Program-made: the position numbers and the translations under genes
Shown: positions 7,701 to 9,968 of the stretch, in pieces
Numbering within the stretch: the stretch's first letter is position 1
How the letters are laid out: each line of letters begins with the position of its first letter
Notes under the pieces: model-generated
Told to the model about the DNA's origin: nothing
The model's input: the letters and a program-made list of their open reading frames with translations, nothing else
Databases searched by the model: none
NCBI GenBank assembly: GCA_964543205.1
Contig: CAZIXB010000051.1
Span: 1-9,968 of the forward strand
DNA length: 9,968 bases
Reading direction: 5' to 3'
DNA from: CAYSRM01 sp964543205
GTDB lineage: Bacteria > Verrucomicrobiota > Kiritimatiellia > UBA8416 > CAYSRM01

Positions 7701-7837
7701 AATACGGCCACAGCGCAGGAAAGAGCCAGGGTTCCTATAATCAGGGAAAGTCCATGGAGAGGGCGAAATATATGGACGGCCCGGCGCCTTTGCTTTTTCA
7801 GGTTTTCCGATTTACGAGAAATCGAGAACATACTCAC
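4751..7837 (-). CDS. Membrane sensor histidine kinase: ABC-type substrate-binding sensor, three PAS domains, HisKA, HATPase
   Basis: A 1028-aa inner-membrane kinase. Order: basic N-terminus, TM1 about 28-48, periplasmic domain about 60-365 resembling the ABC_sub_bind type I periplasmic-binding fold, TM2 about 375-400, PAS1 about 412-522, PAS2 about 534-648, PAS3 about 660-770, phosphoacceptor helix with His797, and HATPase with N-box Asn909, SDNGCGM (Asp958), DPFFTTK and GLGLS. The ATP site looks intact. The residue after His797 is Thr, not the usual Glu or Asp. PAS3 has the TWRGNFINRKKDG pattern seen in NifL-like flavin PAS domains, so redox sensing is possible but unproven. The GTG at 7837 has AAGG 7 nt upstream; ATG 7831 is an alternative. 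No receiver domain or response regulator is present in the window, so its output is unknown. Confidence 0.93.
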   Translation of the reverse strand: MSMFSISRKSENLKKQRRRAVHIFRPLHGLSLIIGTLALSCAVAVFLKSATAGADGQAVPEKAPRIVALHSDNAGFSRSEEFSDGIKEELNRRDEPIDICFEFLDTKRNSSPDYLKSFETMLMSKYADRNVDVFVCCNDQSLDFAARLGNRIFPEVPLVFCNASSFDLTRLKGRPATGLKQNLGIKPTIKSALKLNPSTKKVYIILNSTPTGRALKRNTEEVLDDFPSGLEFIYLEDLNLEQLRDKTSKLPRNSIVLLLAFHSEKNGSVLSCEKKLELLRPFCRAPIYSVWDFLLGHGIVGGKLSCGKKDGIIAAKLVSRILEGEKASAIPPMKSPTRFAFDYDELKAFNIPLHRLPAGAKIINKPFSLIEEYSTLIIAAGLIILTLGASVAILAASALIRKKSLKAIKASESKYAKLFHKSSDAIIIHDLEGNITDVNERALEMFGYEKDEILKHEISDLHPESALHQSKQAFDIVRESGSVSFRVDMKKKNGDLFHAHVTAGAFPSNSHKLVQGIIRDISEQKEYEQALAESELKYRTLIETLPHAIAIVQDEKIVFANMALLQMLEAGSQEDVLGLNFLDSVSESDKQKMTDYIRSAESRADEAPNHYFVTLKRLNGQSFPAEIFANRIEYKQKPAIQLVGIDISGLRANQAERARLASAVEQAAECIMITDPNGIIKYVNPCFEEMTGYSVDDVVGNTPQFLSSGKHSKEFYNNLWQTISSGKTWRGNFINRKKDGSTFEEEAVISPVMDNSGNIVNYVAVKRNVSYERLLENQVRHSQKMAAMGHLAHRITHTFTNALTRIIGNTQIAQSKIGKSSEISYNLDEVAQAANEVTGLAADLLAFAHPSPPKMRNIDLNRIVTGLKEILGRTLSPDIDLVLQPAAGKHKINADPGQLEQALTHLAINSMEAMSKGGKLTITTQVEDLSAEEIAAIQAGIPDDRRHHGGFGAIAVSDNGCGMSEDVLAHAFDPFFTTKTDDRSAGLGLSTADRIISQHGGQIIIDSQPGRGTTVKIYLPLSDNDKNK

Positions 7838-7895
7838 TATAAAGCCTTGCGTTGTTGTCCAAGGATAATTGTCTGCTTTTGTATGGTGTTTCGCG

Positions 7896-7911
7896 GCGAA
7901 GTTCCTGCCAA
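7896..7911 (-). promoter_or_regulatory. Possible sigma54 (-24/-12) promoter upstream of the histidine kinase
   Basis: Reading the minus strand from 7911 to 7896, TTGGCAGGAACTTCGC contains the GG and GC dinucleotides with the correct spacing for the TGGCAC-N5-TTGC consensus, with two mismatches. It lies about 60 nt before the GTG start. No enhancer-binding site or activator gene is visible, so this is a weak candidate. Confidence 0.25.
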
Positions 7912-8069
7912 AACCTTGTATTCGCCTTCTTCAATTTGCACATCCCATATTCTGTATCAAATTCCATGAACTAATCAATACTAAGTTTTACTATGATCAT
8001 GAAATGATGGAATGCCGGAATAATGATAGCAAGCTGAAAAAAGACCCCAGTTGCTCCCGGATGGAATTC

Positions 8070-9569
8070 TCAGGGAAAGATGCGTCCCATGGTTCTGGGG
8101 AAAGGGATCGCTTCACGGACATGTTTTAAGCCGCAGATCCACGAAAGCATTCGTTCTATACCCAGGCCGAAGCCGCCGTGGGGCACACTTCCGTATCTCC
8201 TGAGATCGAGATACCAGCCGTAGGTTTCGGGGTCGATCTTTTTTTCCTTCATCCGGCGGGTAAGCGCCTGGATATTGTCTTCTCTCTGGCTTCCCCCTAT
8301 AATCTCACCGTAGCCCTCCGGGGCAAGCAGGTCCATATTCAGCGCCGTGCGAGGATCGTCAGGGTCGGTTTTCATGTAAAAGGCTTTTGCATGTTTGGGG
8401 TAATGCGTGACGAAGACCGGTTTTTGAAAGTTCCGGGATATTATGGTTTCGTCGCTGCCGCCCAGGTCGGTTCCCCACTGGAAATTACGGGCCGACTCCA
8501 GATGTTGCGGAAGGTTTTTTATTTCTCTCTCAAGGTCGGTGATTTGCGAGCGCAGTTGTTTTATCTTAATTGAAAGGCTTTCTCGTTTCGCAGGCTTCGT
8601 TGTTTCCGCCAGTCTTTTTTCCAGCCCGGCAAGTTCATCGACTGACTGCTGGAGCGCCCGCTTTGCCGAGTCAAGCCGCTGGTCGATCTGGCGGCGCGTA
8701 TCCTCGCCGCGCAGAATTTCTACAGCTTCCGAATACGTTATGCGGGGAAACGGCGCAGATACATTTTCAAGATGCGCAATATCCCGTCCAAGGGTTTCCA
8801 GGTCGCCGGCATGGCTTTTTATCACGGCTGAAATCATGCTGCAGACCATCTCCTCTGCAAGTTCCATTATTTCTTTTATATCTGCAAATGCAATTTCCGG
8901 TTCAACCATCCAGAATTCAGTCAGGTGGCGCCTTGTTTTTGATTTCTCTGCCCTGAATGTAGGTCCGAAGCAGTAAACCTTGTTGAAGGCCATGCAGGCG
9001 GTTTCGAGGTATAGCTGTCCTGTCTGGGTCAAGTATGCGCGATCTTCGAAATATTCCACAGGGAACAGCGTCTGGGCGTCTTCGCCGGCTCCCTCCACCA
9101 ATATCGGCGTGTCGATGAGAGTGAAACCTTTGTGGTCAAAGAAGTCCCTGCATGCTTTTACAAGGGTATGCCTTATTCTGAGAATAGCCCAAGGCCTGCG
9201 TGAGCGTAGCCAGAGATGGCGGTGAGCCATAAGGAAATCGATGCCGTGGGATTTACGGGTGACCGGGTAGTCGTCGGCATGGTGCAGGATGCTAAGTTCC
9301 GAAACAGAAATTTCAAAGGAGCCCGGGGCGCGAGCATCATTTCTGACCTCGCCCCGCAAAGCCAGCGCGGATTCCTGCCTTAGTTTTCCGGCTTCTTCAA
9401 ACGCCGCTTCCGAAGAAGCTTCAACAACTGCCTGGCAGAAGCCTGTTCCGTCCCGGACCTGAAGGAAAGTCAGTTTGCCCCCGCTTCTGCTGCCTTCCAG
9501 CCAACCTTGTATTCCTATTGTCTCTCCCACATGATGGCGCAGCTCATTTATATTGACATAATCTTTCAT
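8070..9569 (-). CDS. asnS: Asparaginyl-tRNA synthetase with coiled-coil insertion
   Basis: Class IIb aminoacyl-tRNA synthetase that charges tRNA-Asn with asparagine in the cytoplasm. An N-terminal OB-fold anticodon-binding domain (about 1-105, with GWLEGSR) precedes the catalytic core: motif 2 FRAEKSKTRRHLTEF (about 205-219) with the AsnRS-type FWMVEPE, the GEIIGGSQRE loop, and motif 3 GFGLGIERM ending in the usual IPFPRT tail. At 499 aa it is longer than the E. coli enzyme (466 aa). The excess is a charged, heptad-like segment at about 289-361, placed between the ITYSEAVEIL strand and the WGTDLG segment, where E. coli has only a short loop. ATG 9569 is chosen over TTG 9572 because AAGGG lies 7 nt upstream. 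Read alone it appears monocistronic. The family is secure; the function of the insertion is unknown. Confidence 0.97.
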   Translation of the reverse strand: MKDYVNINELRHHVGETIGIQGWLEGSRSGGKLTFLQVRDGTGFCQAVVEASSEAAFEEAGKLRQESALALRGEVRNDARAPGSFEISVSELSILHHADDYPVTRKSHGIDFLMAHRHLWLRSRRPWAILRIRHTLVKACRDFFDHKGFTLIDTPILVEGAGEDAQTLFPVEYFEDRAYLTQTGQLYLETACMAFNKVYCFGPTFRAEKSKTRRHLTEFWMVEPEIAFADIKEIMELAEEMVCSMISAVIKSHAGDLETLGRDIAHLENVSAPFPRITYSEAVEILRGEDTRRQIDQRLDSAKRALQQSVDELAGLEKRLAETTKPAKRESLSIKIKQLRSQITDLEREIKNLPQHLESARNFQWGTDLGGSDETIISRNFQKPVFVTHYPKHAKAFYMKTDPDDPRTALNMDLLAPEGYGEIIGGSQREDNIQALTRRMKEKKIDPETYGWYLDLRRYGSVPHGGFGLGIERMLSWICGLKHVREAIPFPRTMGRIFP

Positions 9570-9572
9570 CAA

Positions 9573-9968
9573 TAAGCCCTTCTTTGAAACAACAATTTAA
9601 ACCTGATCTATTAATTTGGTCTTTGCAAAAATTGATCACTAGCATCCCATAAGCCCTGATACAGGGCCGGGAACTGCCGCATTTACTAACGTTTTTGACC
9701 TCTCGCGTCAAACCTGCATTCGATATTTTCCTGCTACAGAAGAAAGCTTACCACAGAGGCGCTGGCGCGGCAGACTGGTTGCTGGATGCTGGATGCTGGT
9801 CTCTGGATACTGGATGCTAGATGCTGGATGCTGGATGCTGGGGGGGGATAAACTTTGTAATAGCTTCTGTTCACTTCCAGTAACCAACCTGCTGCCTTTT
9901 TGCGCTTTTTGTGGTTTATCTCTTCCACGTCGCCGCCCTGCGGCAAGTGGCCACTTAGCGATATCATC
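9573..9968. other. Gene-free region upstream of asnS
   Basis: About 400 bp with no supported gene. It holds the asnS leader, a 6-bp GCCCTG/CAGGGC inverted repeat with a 3-nt loop (9653-9667), a TTTGAC/GTCAAA inverted repeat (9694-9712) that could be a small operator, and the heptamer array described separately. I found no clear sigma70 promoter for asnS. The minus-strand reading frame that crosses the heptamers and runs to the window edge is probably an artefact of the repeats. Confidence 0.6.
9775..9844. repeat. Ten-copy tandem heptamer array (CTGGATG, degenerate)
   Basis: Ten units of exactly 7 bp lie in phase. Five are CTGGATG; the others are CTGGTTG, CTGGTCT, CTGGATA, CTAGATG and CTGGGGG. 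The array ends in a run of eight G (9840-9847). Period 7 makes a 7-residue repeat in each reading frame (SSIQ-rich on the minus strand), which explains the open frame there. Such heptamer arrays resemble the short tandem repeats (STRR) of cyanobacteria and are prone to slippage. Confidence 0.9.

Noticed and set aside
8041..8069. Possible intrinsic terminator after asnS (T-run on the minus strand at about 8038-8043)
   Set aside because: A T-run exists, but I could not find a matching GC-rich stem before it.
9734..9967. Minus-strand frame of 77 codons at the right edge with SSIQ repeats
   Set aside because: Its repeat is a by-product of the 7-bp DNA array, and no conserved domain is visible; the upstream part is off the window.

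Overview
The window is about 10 kb of ordinary chromosomal DNA of intermediate GC. It most likely comes from an anaerobic or microaerophilic Gram-negative bacterium, and Desulfobacterota-like fits best. That is inference: superoxide reductase, a single-cluster ferredoxin and a ferritin-like diiron protein are typical of anaerobes, and a membrane histidine kinase with an ABC-type substrate-binding sensor and several PAS domains is common in that group. There is no rRNA, tRNA or CRISPR array, and no obvious phage gene.

Layout. (1) Positions 63-1324, plus strand: an oxygen/redox-defence set made of a class II superoxide reductase, a [4Fe-4S] ferredoxin and a stand-alone ferritin-like diiron protein, each with a strong Shine-Dalgarno. 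(2) Positions 1325-1562: a convergent intergenic gap holding a 177-bp element with 15-bp perfect terminal inverted repeats and a possible 4-bp target duplication, which looks like a MITE. (3) Positions 1563-4601, minus strand: sucrose synthase, preceded by a universal stress protein with its own sigma70-type promoter. (4) Positions 4751-7837, minus strand: a 1028-aa membrane sensor histidine kinase. (5) Positions 8070-9569, minus strand: asparaginyl-tRNA synthetase with an unusual coiled-coil insertion of about 70 residues. (6) Positions 9570-9968: non-coding sequence with ten in-phase copies of a degenerate CTGGATG heptamer.

The first three genes plausibly work together. Superoxide reductase makes peroxide from superoxide, the ferritin-like protein may remove peroxide or handle iron, and the ferredoxin may supply electrons. 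Sucrose synthase and the Usp protein suggest a carbon-storage, compatible-solute or stress theme, but nothing in the window proves a link. The kinase has no response regulator beside it and is an orphan here. Several predicted starts were moved inward from the longest reading frame, because a good ribosome binding site sits just upstream of the inner start codon.

I see no clearly new multi-gene system. The points most worth checking are the AsnRS insertion, the non-canonical phosphoacceptor box of the kinase, the MITE-like element, and the nucleotide-site residues of the sucrose synthase.
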